Shown here: piece by piece, positions 8,414 to 20,045 of the stretch
How positions within the stretch are numbered: the first letter of the stretch is position 1
How the letters are laid out: each line of letters opens with the position of its first letter
Assembly (NCBI RefSeq): GCF_963676685.1
Contig: NC_092353.1
Coordinates: 4,864,207-4,928,206 of the forward strand
Length of the DNA stretch: 64,000 bases
Source: Mytilus edulis
Taxonomy: Eukaryota; Mollusca; Bivalvia; Mytilida; Mytilidae
Direction: 5' to 3'
Made by a program: the position numbers and the translations under genes
Notes under the pieces: generated by a model
Databases searched by the model: none
The model's input: only the letters and a program-made list of their open reading frames with translations
What the model was told of the DNA's origin: nothing

Positions 8414-8870
8414 CTCTAATCCGAAAACAAATATATTATAATTAGCATTTGTTTATCCTAATCAGGATTAAAAGGGTTAATACTCGGTTCTCTAATCCGA
8501 AAACAAATAGATTATAATTAGCAATTGTTAACTCTTATCGGGATAAAAAAAGGAACAAAACATTGAGGAGCACTAATCTAGATTAAAAGATAAGGATTAT
8601 CTTAATCCGATTGATTGCACAATGATGTGCTTAAAGGAACAAAAACATTGAGGAGCACTAATCTAGATTAAAAGATAAGGATTATCTTTATCCGATTGAT
8701 TGCATAATAAGCTGCTTAAAGTTGCATCATAAGCTGCTTTAAATCGTACCATAAGCTGGCTTAAGAAGATTAGAGGGGATTATAAGCTGGCTTAAGAAGA
8801 TTAGAGGGGATTACGGGCTCCGTAATCTCCGTAATTAAAATTGTGGGAGAGATTACGGAGGGCAGTCTCA
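8414..8870. repeat. Repeat-dense right end of the Polinton
   Basis: Three sets of direct repeats follow one another. Two copies of a 76-bp period start at CTCTAATCCGAAAACAAATA (8414 and 8490). Two copies of an 84-bp period start GGAACAAAA (8552 and 8636) and contain the palindrome TAATCTAGATTA. Two copies of a 31-bp period contain TAAGCTGGCTTAAGAAGATT (8752 and 8783). The end has an inverted repeat, CTCCGTAATCT at 8818-8828 against AGATTACGGAG at 8850-8860. Such internally repetitive ends suit a terminal inverted repeat. The matching left terminus is outside the window. Confidence 0.5.
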
Positions 8871-9617
8871 TAACACACTACTATTCTCGATGTTAGTCCT
8901 GTCATTATCAAAGTTGGTCATGTCACATTTTCTAAAGTTTCTTACAAAACTTTTTAATTTTTTTCTTAAATCTATTTATCAAATGATGAAATCTTATTAT
9001 ATTTCAAATTTCAGATCAATCCTTTGAGAAATGAAAAAGTTATTAGCATTTTTCATTTGGTCCTGTCATTCGGTCCTGTCATTCGGTCCAGTCATTAGTG
9101 TAACCCCCTCTTGCATCAATTTGAGGAATTTACCCAAAATTAATTTTACGGCGGCTTATTTTATTTTGGATTAAAAATAAACACAATTGACAAGTTTCCT
9201 TCCCCTGCATTTTCGATCGCACATGTAAATAGCACGTTGGTCTCAAGTAAGACACTGATACATTACAACACTAATGTCTTGCCGTCAGTATTTGAAAATA
9301 TTAATTGAGAAGGTATAAAAAATTAATGCACGAACACGTATCCACCACAGGCCTAAATCGTTAGTCCGCAAACAACGAGGGTGATAAAAAAAAACCAGCA
9401 CTTTGAAAACAGCCACCGGCATGCTATGAATTTGACAGCACACAAATTAGTAACTATCAATTTCTACACATAGAAAACTTTTGTCCTTTTTTTTTTTTTA
9501 TCAAAAATGAAATATGTTGATATTAATGGTATAAAGGTTAAATCAATTTATTCATATATTTGACCGACTAGAATTAATTGGGGAATTTAAACCAATTCCT
9601 ATTGTAAGTGATAAAAC
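8871..9617. other. Host DNA without recognised genes
   Basis: AT-rich DNA with no ORF I can support. At about 9058-9097 there are three tandem copies of a 13-base unit, GGTCCTGTCATTC. A long T run is at about 9487-9500. Confidence 0.4.
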
Positions 9618-9652
9618 CAGAGACATATAATACAATGTATTATATGTCTCTG
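9618..9652. repeat. Perfect 15-bp hairpin
   Basis: CAGAGACATATAATA (9618-9632) and its exact reverse complement (9638-9652) are separated by CAATG. The hairpin is flanked on both sides by GATAAAACC-type sequence. It may be a solo foldback element or RNA hairpin. Confidence 0.6.
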
Positions 9653-9699
9653 ATAAAACCATTAAAATTTATATCAGATCATATCAGGGTGATTGAAAT

Positions 9700-11460
9700 G
9701 AGGGTGAGTCCCTTGGGGGTAATTCCCACCCCCTTCAATTTGAGAATATGCTATTATCTTGTAAACGGTTTAGATCCCCACCCCTAAACCATATATATTC
9801 TTGAATGGGACAATAAAACGAATCAATTAAAATTAAAGGGAAGTCCCTGGGGGTCACCCCACCTCGATCAATTTGAGAATGTGCTTTTATCTTGTAAACG
9901 GTTTAGATCCCCACCCCTAAACCATATATATTCTTGAATGGGACTATAAAACAAATCAATTAAAATTAAAAAACAATTGTTCAAAGAACAATTGAAAGTC
10001 TTTCCACATCAAAGAAATTTTAATAAGGTAGTTTCTTCATTCTGATGCGATGTATAATGGTTTAATTATATTAATGAGTGATATAAGGGAGATAATATGC
10101 TACTTCCGGTGAAATGAATGTCACTTCCGGTCTCATATGATAGCTTCTTTCACACTGATTCCAAAAATATATAGTTCTATATACTTTTGTATGTAGAGTG
10201 GGAGATAATTGGCCACTTCCGGTTTGTTGGAAGTCATTTTTAGTCTTCAGTAATCAGTTAATGTATCCATATGACAAAATATATGGATTCTGAGTACTTT
10301 TATGTGAAAAAATTGCAAAAAAAACTACTTCCGGTTTTTTCAAGGTCACTTCCGGTAGCCATTTTTCAAGGTCATTTGTCACTTAACCTTTTGTACTAGG
10401 TCAAATGTCTTTATAATGAACTTAATTGAAGTTATAATCAAATAACCTCATATCAAGACATTTCAGGGGCACCAACTCCTTTAAGATGCCTTTCAATTGT
10501 ATAAGACTAAATCTAGCATATCTTCATTACAATAGAGCAGATATTTTGCACTTGTTCTTTTATATGTATCTCTCAAAGTGTCGGAGAAAATGCAAAAACA
10601 AGCAAAAGTCACAATTGAGAACTTGACCTTGACCTTTGACCTTGACCTAATTTTTTTAGTTAGGACCTAGGGGCCTCAAATTAAAACATTCCAGGGTTAT
10701 ACGGTTAACTGTTTATGAGTTAAAATAACATATCGAAAATTTATTTTGTAAAGGTAGATAACTCCTATAAAATTTCATCGAATCGCTTCGATCCAAATGG
10801 GCCAAAAATAACTGAGGATGTAACAAACAATTTGTAAAAGGAATTTTGTCGCTATCTTTTTTTGTTACGGAGGAGATGCACACAGATGATAAACAGTGAA
10901 TAGGGGGATAACTCTTACAAAGAAAATGGTTCGCCTTAGCAGGGTGAAATTTAAAAGCGCATAAACTATACGATACCATATGAGAAATATCTAAGCGACA
11001 TATTGCGATACAAACATTTATCGCAAGAACAAAATTTGGCGGAAAAAAAAAAAATAATAATCAGAAGAAAAACAATAAGTCTTTCCACAGAAAAGTGGAA
11101 AGACTTAATTAAAGGTTAGTCCCTGGGGGTCACCCATCCCCGTTCAATTTGAGAATGTGCTATTATCTTGTAAACGGTCCAGATCCCCACCCCTAAACCA
11201 TATATATATTATTGAATGGGACGATAAAACAAATCAATTAAAATTAAAAGGAAGTCCCGGGGGGTCACCCCACCCCGTTCAATTTGAGAATGTGCTATTA
11301 TCTTGTGAAGGGGCGGTCAAGATCCCCACCCCTAAACCATATATGTTCTTGTATGGAACAATAAAACACATCAAATGAAATATAGGGAGAGTCTATGGGG
11401 GGTCACCCCCACCCTCACATGTTTGAAAAACTTTTAAATGGTTGAGATCCCCAGTGGTTA
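9700..11460. repeat. 135-bp tandem repeat array split by a 1.1-kb insert
   Basis: Copies are anchored at GTCCC 9708, 9843, 11119 and 11254, with a degraded fifth at 11391. Each contains TTGAGAAT(A/G)TGCT, then AGATCCCCACCCCTAAACCA, then AATTAAAATTAAA. Spacing within both halves is 135 bp. Between about 9971 and 11107 the array is interrupted by unrelated sequence bounded by GTCTTTCCAC motifs. Confidence 0.75.
9971..11107. mobile_element. Probable non-autonomous insertion inside the 135-bp array
   Basis: About 1.14 kb separates two halves of a repeat array that otherwise continues in register. Near the left end is the palindrome CAATTGTTC-AAA-GAACAATTG followed by AAAGTCTTTCCAC. At the right end AAGTCTTTCCAC is paired with GTGGAAAGACTT around a 6-base loop (about 11078-11107). 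The shared AAGTCTTTCCAC looks like a terminal motif. The interior carries five copies of ACTTCCGGT (about 10100-10355) and a run of TGACCTTGACC-type repeats at 10623-10648. No transposase is visible. Confidence 0.5.
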
Positions 11461-12792
11461 AGTAAAAAAAAATTCTGGATCACAGGGGGAGGATTCTAGG
11501 GGTTGCAAGTTCAACTTGGAACCCCCCCTTTTTTTTGGACAATCAATGCATTTAAAAGGGAACATATAGTTGGAACCACCCCTCCTAAATCTTGGGTTGG
11601 GAACAGGGAACCCCCTTTATAAAATGGCTGGATCCATCCAGGCATACCATCTAGTTAGCTATTAAGGCTTTAAAAATATGAAATAAATCAAACAAGGAAA
11701 TTAACGGTGTAAGCAACTGTTTTGGATTTTTTTTAAAAAGCCTTTATTAACAATGTTAAATTTTGTGTGCATTTATTTTTGCTTATTTTCAATAACAAAT
11801 AAATAATGGACAGAATTGCGTGATTGATTATTGTAATTTACGAAAAATCTGCATACATGTTATAAAATGGGAAGTAGAAACTGGGAATTTGTCAAAGAGA
11901 CAACAACACAACCAAAGAGCAGACAACGGACGAAGGTCACCTATGGGTCTTCAATGCAGTGAGGAAATTTTGGCACTGGTCTTCAGCTCATAAATATGTC
12001 TCAGAAATGAGAATGATATACAGCTCTCATTTGCATTAATAAAAACCTCACAATATGTTCTGAATATCAGAATACAGTATTGCAAGATACTCTCATATTG
12101 TACACATTGAGCTGAGAAACTGTAAAATTAATCATGCTAATTTAACATTTAAGTCCTCGGAATCAATCTTAATATGCATTATATGTAACTGTTGTACAAA
12201 GGAATATAAGTATGCAAAAGACATATATATATATGGTCTTCAAAAATAAGAGTATCAATGCTATTAATTTATGACAAGATCTTAATCAAGTAATATTTTT
12301 GGTTTGTTTAAATATTTCGGAGGTTAGTATGACCTCCTTTTTTGTGATGATGTTTTCCTTTTAAGCTTGGAAAAATTGTTTGTATCAACAAAAATAAAAA
12401 CACAAAGTTAATCTAGAATTATGTTTTTATCATTTTTTTATGTTTAGATCATGTAGATTGTCAGCAAGATGAAAAGAAAAAAAAATATGCAGCTCAAAAG
12501 TCAAAATGTGGATAAGCTGAGGTTCAAGGTCTACTTTTGCGGATTTTCATATTTTGCATGAATGAATTTAAAGTTTATACCATGGACCACAGAGAAAGAA
12601 AAAAAAACTTTTCAATTTTCCTGCTTCTGAAGAATAAATGTAAAACATCTTGTTTTTGGTAAGTTTTATGCTCTGTTTTAATAGTGTTTGTGCATTCATC
12701 TGTCCAGTCCTTCCTCTAAATTGTATCCTCTTTAATTTTTTGGTGAGTGTTTGCCATGAATTTCAGTAAGTAGCCTGTGGATTTACATATAT
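11461..12792. other. Non-coding DNA with a SINE-like fragment
   Basis: No coding sequence found. At about 11872-11990 there is a copy of a mussel-type interspersed repeat (GGGAATTTGTCAAAGAGACA followed by a segment ending GGTCTTCAATGCAG), also present at 30245, 51660 (reverse) and 56465. The rest is AT-rich. Confidence 0.5.
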
Positions 12793-12953
12793 CAGTGGCG
12801 GATCCAGAAATTTTCATAAGTGGGGGCCCACTGACTGACCTAAGAGGGGGCCCGCTCCAGTCATGCTTCAGTGATTCCCTATATAAGCAACCAAATTTTT
12901 TCCCAAAAAGGGGGGGGGCCGGACCCCCTGCCCCCCCCCTAAATCCGCCTCTG
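12793..12953. mobile_element. MITE-like element with CAGnGGCGGAT ends
   Basis: A 161-bp element running from CAGTGGCGGATCC to AATCCGCCTCTG. The ends are an imperfect terminal inverted repeat of about 12 bp, and the interior has G and C runs. A second, diverged copy in reverse orientation lies at 53240-53361 and shares the internal CAGTCATGCTTCAGTGATTC segment. The CAG...CTG ends resemble hAT-type MITEs. The flanks are TA-rich, so no target duplication can be read with confidence. Confidence 0.6.
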
Positions 12954-14832
12954 TATATATACTCAAAATTTAGTACGAATATTAAGGGATTTTAGCATGA
13001 CATCCTGTTGAATGCTTGTTAATCATGTTTATGTTCCAGAACATATGAGTATTTAGACTACGCGTACAGTCTGCCCAATTTTAAGAAGTTGGTCAAGTTT
13101 ATTAGAAACAAATATACATTACAGATCAACATAACTGAAATCTTTAATAGATTAATACAAAAAGTTAAATTGCAGTAGAAATAAAAATACATGTTTGGTT
13201 GAGCTCTGGTATTAGACAGTACAAGTACCGGGTATACTCAAATGGTCTGATTGTATGAATATGGTCGGACTGTAAGAGTATACTATATTACCCGAAAACC
13301 TATGGTCCAAATACTTATATGGTCTGGAACATTTATACATGTCTTAAAATTAGTATCTGACAAACACATTGGTGTTTGTGAACTTGGTAATAAGTTATTC
13401 GATAAAAATATAATGTTTTCAGATTATAAAAATAAAAAATATCCCATATTTACTTTTAATAAAGAAGAAGATTATTGATGTATGTATAACTGTAAAATGA
13501 GACAGCAAGCCAACAACACAAAAAATAAGGATAAAACAATATATATATTTTTTTTGTATCAATGTTATAATTTCCAATATGTCCGAAGATTTCAAGGTAT
13601 TTTTACATTGAAATAAAACACAAATTGAACTCTGTCAGATCTTCAAAAGCTTAAAGATATATTGTTTCTGTTGTCTGCATTTTGTATAATATATTGAAAA
13701 TTCTAGTGAATAATGGAATATGTTATTATAATTGCCTAAAGTTTTAACATTGATCTTTATATATATGATATATATATAACTTGGGAAAATACCCAAATGT
13801 TATAAAGAAGAATAAATTAATTGATTGTTATATACCGGTAGTAATTAAAATAGGAAGATGTGGTATATTGCTAATTTGACAACTCTCCATCAGAGACCAA
13901 AGGATGTAAGAGGTTAGCAACTGATGACACTGGACAACCTTTAACAATCAGTGAAATCCATGCCGCATAGCTATTTTTATTAAAAATCATATTATTGCTA
14001 CATGTATGCAAAAATTTTTATATAATACTTCAGATTTTATTGGTTCTTTTTCAGAAGGATTGAAATTCATCACCTAGAATAAATGGAAGAAACATAGAAA
14101 CAAGACCAGAATAAAATTCAAAGACAAAAGTTGGATCAGCTATTATTTTCATCACTCAGTCAATGATTTAAAGTTCTTTTAAATACCAAAAGATATTGAA
14201 ACCACAATAATGTCAATGTTCTGTGCTGAATGACCAAAAAGTGGACTATAAGATCACACAATGCTGGATGATAAGAAACTATTAATGTTTTGTGTGGTGG
14301 GATATTGTGAAAAAAATAGATTTACTTAAATAGCTACTGTAAATTCAAGAATTATTGTGAGGGTTTATATTTGCAAAAATTGCAACACAGTTGTAAACGC
14401 AATAATTTAAACTCCCATTTAGAAATATTTTATATGAATTAAACTGATTTCAAAATCGTAAAAAATTAAAATCTCATTTTAGTCTTAAATGACAAAAATC
14501 CAATAATAAATGCACGCAATAATTTCTGAATTTACAGCACTAGTATGTTCAGCCTTATATTAGAGTTTTTCATTGATTTCAAATGGTAAATAATAGTGTT
14601 TCAAGAAAGTATTCTATAATTCATAAATAAACATATATTGATACTCACATTATCTACTTTGTTGTTTAAAGGTTTAGTTTTGAACAGTTATAGAACATTA
14701 TGTTGAATTAACATTTCCAAAGAAAAAAGATATTCAATTAAAAAGATTCATCTTATAACAATTTACTACCAAATAGAATACATTGTAACATACACATTAC
14801 TGTATATTTATATCTATATATTTATAATTTGA
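12954..14832. other. AT-rich non-coding DNA
   Basis: No gene recognised; a 75-codon open frame at 13251-13478 has no motif or context to support it. At about 13855-13960 there is a copy of the GATGTGGTAT / CAACTCTCCATCAGAGACCA repeat seen elsewhere in the window. Confidence 0.4.
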
Positions 14833-15018
14833 ATCCCATGGGATTTTAATTTGTCCCATGGGATATTAAAAATCCCATGGGATAATTATAGTCCCATGGG
14901 ATTTTTTTTGTCCCATGGGACAACAATTATCCCATGGGACCCAAAAAAATCCCATGGGATAATGGTCGATCCCATGGGATTTTGCCCTGTCCCATGGGAT
15001 ATTGAAAATCCCATGTTT
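14833..15018. repeat. Array of CCCATGGG palindromes at 19-20 bp spacing
   Basis: Nine perfect CCCATGGG cores start at 14835, 14855, 14874, 14893, 14912, 14931, 14951, 14971 and 14991, with a half copy at 15010 and another near 15082. Spacers of 11-12 bases are AT-rich and vary in sequence, while the palindrome is invariant. The open frame across it on the minus strand only reflects the repeat. Confidence 0.85.
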
Positions 15019-15189
15019 TTATAAATCAAATAGCAAAATAAATATAATAATAACAGTAGAAAACCAATGAAATTATTGAATCCCATGTAATTCCGCACAT
15101 TTTGGTTATATACATGACATTGTAGCTCTTATTTGAGGCGGCGGCGGATTTGCAAATGAGTGTTTTGCAAATTTAAAATGTCCAGTGTT

Positions 15190-16365
15190 TTTATACGCCC
15201 GTCGTCTTTTAGACGGGACGTATTATGGTATACCGTTGTCCGTCCGTCCGTCCGTCGTCCACACTTCGGACAATAACTCAAAAACGCTTTCAGCAATTTC
15301 CATGAAACTTAAGTGAATTGTTTATATCTATTGACGTAAGCTCCCTTTCGTTTTTTTTTTAATTTCAGATTTTAAGTTTTGGATTTATGGGGCTTTATTC
15401 ATAAAAAAGGGGGGATTTTCAACACTTCGGACAATAACTCAAAAAGGCTTTCACCAATGTCCATGAAACTTTGGTGAATTGTTTATATCTATTGATGTAA
15501 GCTCCCTTTCAATTTTTATAAATTTCAGATTTTAAGTTTTGGATTTATGGGGCTTTATTCATAAAAAAAGGGGGATTTTCAACACTTCGGACAATAACTC
15601 AAAAAGGCTTTCACCAATGTCCATGAAACTTTGGTGAATTGTTTATATCTATTGATGTAAGCTCCCTTTCAATTTTTATAAATTTCAGATTATAAGTTTT
15701 GGATTTATGGGGCTTTATTCATAAAAAAAAGGGTGATTTTCAACACTTCGGACAATCACTCAAAAAGGCTTTCACCAATGTCCATGAAACTTTGGTGAAT
15801 TGTTTATATCTATTGATGTAAGCTCCCTTTCAATTTTTATAAATTTCAGATTTTAAGTTTTGGATTTATGGGGCTTTATTCATAAAAAAAAGGGGGATTT
15901 TCAACACTTCGGACAATAACTCAAAAAGGCTTTCACCAATGTCCATCAAACTTTGGTGAATTGTTTATATCTATTGATGTAAGCTCCCTTTCAATTTTTA
16001 TAAATTTCAGATTTTACATTTCGGTGTTATGAATTTTTATGCTTAAAAAAGGGGGGATTTTCCAATTTTGGGACAATAACTAACACTTTCACAAAATTTT
16101 ATGCAACTTTAATAAATTGTTTATATCTATTGACATAAGCTCCCTTTCAATTTTTATAAATTTTAGATTTTACGTTTTCTTAAGTAATGAATTTTTATAC
16201 TTAAAAAAGGGGGATTTTATGAAACTTTGGTGAATATTATTAATGTAACATCCCTTTTGATTTGTATATATATTTCTAGTTGATCATATAAATTCATTTA
16301 AAGCATAAAAGACAAGTTAAAAGAGTAACGGGCGTATCATGCGCTAAAGCGCAGCCCTTTATTAT
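15190..16365. mobile_element. Interspersed element with internal 160-bp tandem repeats
   Basis: The left end has TATACGCCCGTC, followed by a hairpin CCCGTC...GACGGG and CGTCCGTCCGTCC. The right end has AACGGGCGTATC and the palindrome TGCGCTAAAGCGCA. TACGCCCGT and ACGGGCGTA are inverted repeats of each other. Between them are five close copies of a unit of about 160-162 bp, anchored at ACACTTCGGACAAT, and further degraded copies toward the right. It resembles repeats common in bivalve genomes. No protein is encoded. Confidence 0.65.
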
Positions 16366-16369
16366 CAAC

Positions 16370-16760
16370 TCTGATCTAGGACAAATTGTCTACCGTCAGT
16401 TACACGTCACCGTCAACACTGATCTAGGACAAGTTACTACCGTCAGTTACACGTCATCGTCAACACAGATCTAGGGCCAGTTTACTACCGTCAGCATGGT
16501 CAATTACACATCACCGTCAACACTGATTTAGGACCAGTTTACTACCGTCAGTTAAACATCACCGTCAACACTGATCAAGGACCAGTTTACTACCGTCAGC
16601 TACACGTCACCGTCAATACTGATCTAGGACCAGTTAACTATCGTCAGTTACAATTCACTGTCAACACTAATTTAGGACCAGTTTACTACCGTCAGTTATA
16701 ATTCACCGTCAACACTGATCTAGGACCAGTTTACTATCGTAAGTTACCATTCATTGTCAC
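16370..16760. repeat. 48-bp tandem repeat, about eight copies
   Basis: The unit contains CAACACTGATCTAGGACCAG followed by TTTACTACCGTCAGTTACA and CACCGT. Copies vary by point changes; one has a small insertion (CAGCATGGTCAATTACAC). It looks like an ordinary minisatellite. Confidence 0.8.
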
Positions 16761-17118
16761 CTTGCATTCTATGCAACAAATAATGTGTTGCGTAAATGGC
16801 ATACTGCTACTTCATACTTAAGAGGAAAGAAAAGACCATTGCACATGTCATTTTTCCTTTGACTGTCCATGACGTTAAAACACTAAATCCCTGGGATGTG
16901 TTTAGTTGATGTTAGTCTCTGAAGCATGATTTTTTATTATTAACTGTTTTTTGTCTTTTAACTAACTGTCAGTAACTGCGAGTACTCTCAAATCGTACTT
17001 TCTTGTTAATTTGTTAATCGATCTCTCCAAACTTGAAATATAAAGGATACAACAGGTACAGTCAAATCTGCTTCCTATCTTGACTAACATTTATAAATTG
17101 ACAATGAAAAACAAAACT

Positions 17119-17345
17119 TTTCGACGAAAGAAATGATTTTAGCTTCCCAGTTGCGAACCTTCCAATACTTTTAGCAGCTCCTACGCATGGAATATACGAC
17201 AAAAGAGATGATTTTAGCTTCCCGGTTGCGAAACTTCCAATATTTTTAGCAGCTCCTACGCATGGAATATACGACAAAAGAGATGATTTTATCTTCCCAG
17301 TTGCGAACCTTCCAATATTTTTAGCAGCTCCTACGCATGGAATAT
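17119..17345 (-). repeat. 75-bp tandem repeat, three copies, open as a 25-residue repeat
   Basis: Three near-identical copies of a 75-bp unit lie end to end. On the minus strand the frame is open through all three, giving a 25-residue repeat containing IPCVGAAK(N/S)IG and FATGK(L/I)KS. The frame extends upstream to a stop near 17387 and downstream to a stop at 17062. Differences between copies are mostly single residues. It may be a fragment of a coding repeat or chance from the period being a multiple of three. No start codon, signal or neighbouring exon supports a full gene. Confidence 0.55.
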
Positions 17346-20045
17346 ATATCTCCCAGGTGATACGATTTTTTGGAACTTGCAGTTCTTATAAGAGTTTTGC
17401 TGCTTACAAGAAAGCAATACCCCAATAAAATGATATAATTAATTGAAAAGAAGCCTTTATACTTTTTATTTATAACCACAGCTTAAATGGAGGTGGATAC
17501 AAAATGTATATTTTGTTTATGCAAAATGTGTAGAACTTGTCTCTTAAATCCTATGAAAATGACCTCTGCGGTTGTGACAATATTCAGCAAAAAATTACTG
17601 TTTTGTTTTGCATTAAATAAATCTGGTTTTGTCTCCAAATGACTGCAAAGTAGTTATTCTTTCGATGCTAAATTCCTTAAAATGTACGGAAAACTCATTT
17701 CCAAGCTAACACATAATATTTTCATGATATTATTGACTGGTTATATATATGTTTTTCAAAAATATTTACCAAAAAATATTTTAAAGACATTTTTTTTACA
17801 TCACAAATTATGCATTAATGATATTTTAACAATAATATTTCGTCCCAATGTTTTGATTGCTAATATAAACACATTTTTTGTAAATATTTTTTTATAATGA
17901 ATAATAAATATTCTTTCCTGATGTTTTTAAAACGTTAAATAGACAGTTTTATAAATAAGAACAATTGTATGTCAGGAGATATTTCTTTGCAATATTCAAT
18001 CAATATCTGATGGACATTTTTATATAACATTTAATATATATATATTTTAGATGTGTAAAAGAAATATTTATAAAACATTTTTGATTTACATCTATGTAAA
18101 GCATAGGTTTGATGTAAAATAAAATATCTTTTTGATGTAACATCAATATACTTTTCTTGTCCTAATCAAAAATATAAAAATGGTAATATCTAATGAATAT
18201 TTCAATAACATCATAACAATATATTTTTTCGATTTTATTTAGAAAATATTAGTTAAAGACTGTTTCATAATAGTTTTAAGATAATATGTTTAATAGATAT
18301 TTGTAAGATGTATGCTAGAAATATTCTCCAAATGTTTGTCAGTGATATTTGAGTGAAGCACATGTTTGATATGAAAAAAGAAATATTTTATAAACATTTT
18401 TACATAATATTTTTAATTGATATTTGTAAGATGTACAACAAATGTTTCTCTTATGTTTGATAGTGATATTTGTGTGAAGTAAATGATGTTTGATATAAAA
18501 AAGAAAATATTTTTTATATAATTTTTTAATCAGATTAACATGAATGTCTCCTCATTTTTGATAGAAAAGTCTTAACAATTCTAATCTAACTTAAATGAAA
18601 AATTATCTAGCGAATAACGATTGTGTTCTAAGAGCATTGAGGACCCAGTAAAAAGTCAAAATGATAAAGTCATACCAAATAGGACTACGATAATCTGTGC
18701 CTAGAACTAGAAAATTCTTTGTATTTTACCTAATTCAAAGTTTTTTAAACAGTGTTTATAAAAAAATATCATTGATATTTCATGCCAATAAAGAAATATA
18801 TAAGCCAACATTGTGCCAACAATATGCTAACGTATTAGGTACTTATCTCCCCCTTTATACCACATACCTGAAAATTATATTATTCCAATGTTCTAACAAG
18901 AAATGTGCTCTTTCTTCTCTTTATCTAACATTTTCAAATCTGTGTAGTCATTTAAATGTATTTACCTAAATAATTGAATAATTTTATCCACAAACAAAAA
19001 ATATTTAAAACCAGCCCAAAACAACAAATACAATTTGAATATACTTTCATTTTTTTCATTTTCTTGTATATCAACACATCATTGACACTAGTGAATTGTC
19101 TTTCTCTCCAATTGAAAGTTGTTAATCTACTGAATATATATATTATAATATCAACCAGTAGAATTTATGAATTGACTTATAATCATTCAAATCAATGCCT
19201 CAACTTTATATTAAAATGAGAATAAGGTTGACAGACTGTATTTTAAAAAAAACATTAGGTAGACATCAATAAAACATATCCTAGACATTAGAAGAATATT
19301 TTGTCCAGATGTTTGAAAGATGTTGTCTGGATATTTTCAATTGAAACTGAATTATATCAAAATTATGTTATTTCAATATAAAATCAAGATATTTAAAAAT
19401 AATGCTCTTTAAACATTCAGAACAAATATTTCCAGAAAATATGCTATTCACATGAGTACAGCCAGACATATCACGTCAAAAACATGTTTTTGAATGATAT
19501 TTTGGTGATATTTTGCAATATATTTTAAAAATATCAATAAAATGTTTTTGTGCTGCCTGGGTTACTATGTTGCAAGGGCAACCGTGGCCAAGTAACACTT
19601 TGACATTATTCTTACTTTTTTTTTTTATCCGATTACATATTTTGAAAAATCAGTGATTAGATGCTTGCAGACCCCCATATATGAAAGATTGGTGGTTTAA
19701 AAAAAGTGTGGGCTCACTAGGGGCATATCATGGAGAATACATGTATAAGGAAAAGGAAAATTAATTGGCAGCTCCATAGAACTTAAATACTAATACAAAA
19801 TTATAGTACAGTTAGACTGTAAAAAAAAGCCCTTGGTTTATCATAGTATACAAAAATAAAAAATTCTATAATCTAGATCAAGGGGTCCTGTCTGCCTAAA
19901 TAATATTATGTTTTTTCCTAGAAATTTATTACATCCGATAACTCATATTGACTTGAACACATTTTCTAACAGCATTAAGAACCTGATTGTCTTCACATCT
20001 TAATAATTTGAATATATGATTTTTTGTTGATTTTCCATTAAATAA
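17346..20045. other. AT-rich region with decayed repeats
   Basis: No gene supported. At 18295-18520 two copies of a segment of about 115 bp share GATATTTGTAAGATGTA, then GTGATATTTG(A/T)GTGAAG. Many short ATATTTT/AAATATT motifs continue to about 19560, where the sequence changes (TGCTGCCTGGGTTACTATGT). Confidence 0.4.

Larger units (their letters stand above)
1..8870. mobile_element. Polinton/Maverick-type virus-like transposon, right-hand part
   Basis: The segment encodes a retroviral-type integrase with chromodomain, an FtsK/HerA-type packaging ATPase, a Polinton-type major capsid protein, a probable minor capsid protein and several small proteins of the kinds that accompany them in metazoan Polintons. 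This gene set is diagnostic of Polinton/Maverick (adintovirus-like) elements. The left part is cut off by the window start, 76 bases beyond the capsid gene, so polymerase B and the adenovirus-type protease may lie outside. The right boundary is inferred from repeats at 8414-8860, after which ordinary repeat-rich host DNA begins. The terminus and target duplication cannot be fixed without the left end. One gene has an internal stop and another a possible frame break, so this copy is probably decaying. Confidence 0.88.

Noticed and set aside
14886..15098. Minus-strand ORF across the CCCATGGG array
   Set aside because: Its residues (repeated PWD, SHG, PMG) only translate the palindromes.
18697..19219. 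Two adjacent open frames of 90 and 81 codons
   Set aside because: Low-complexity AT-rich translation in a decayed repeat region, with no motif.
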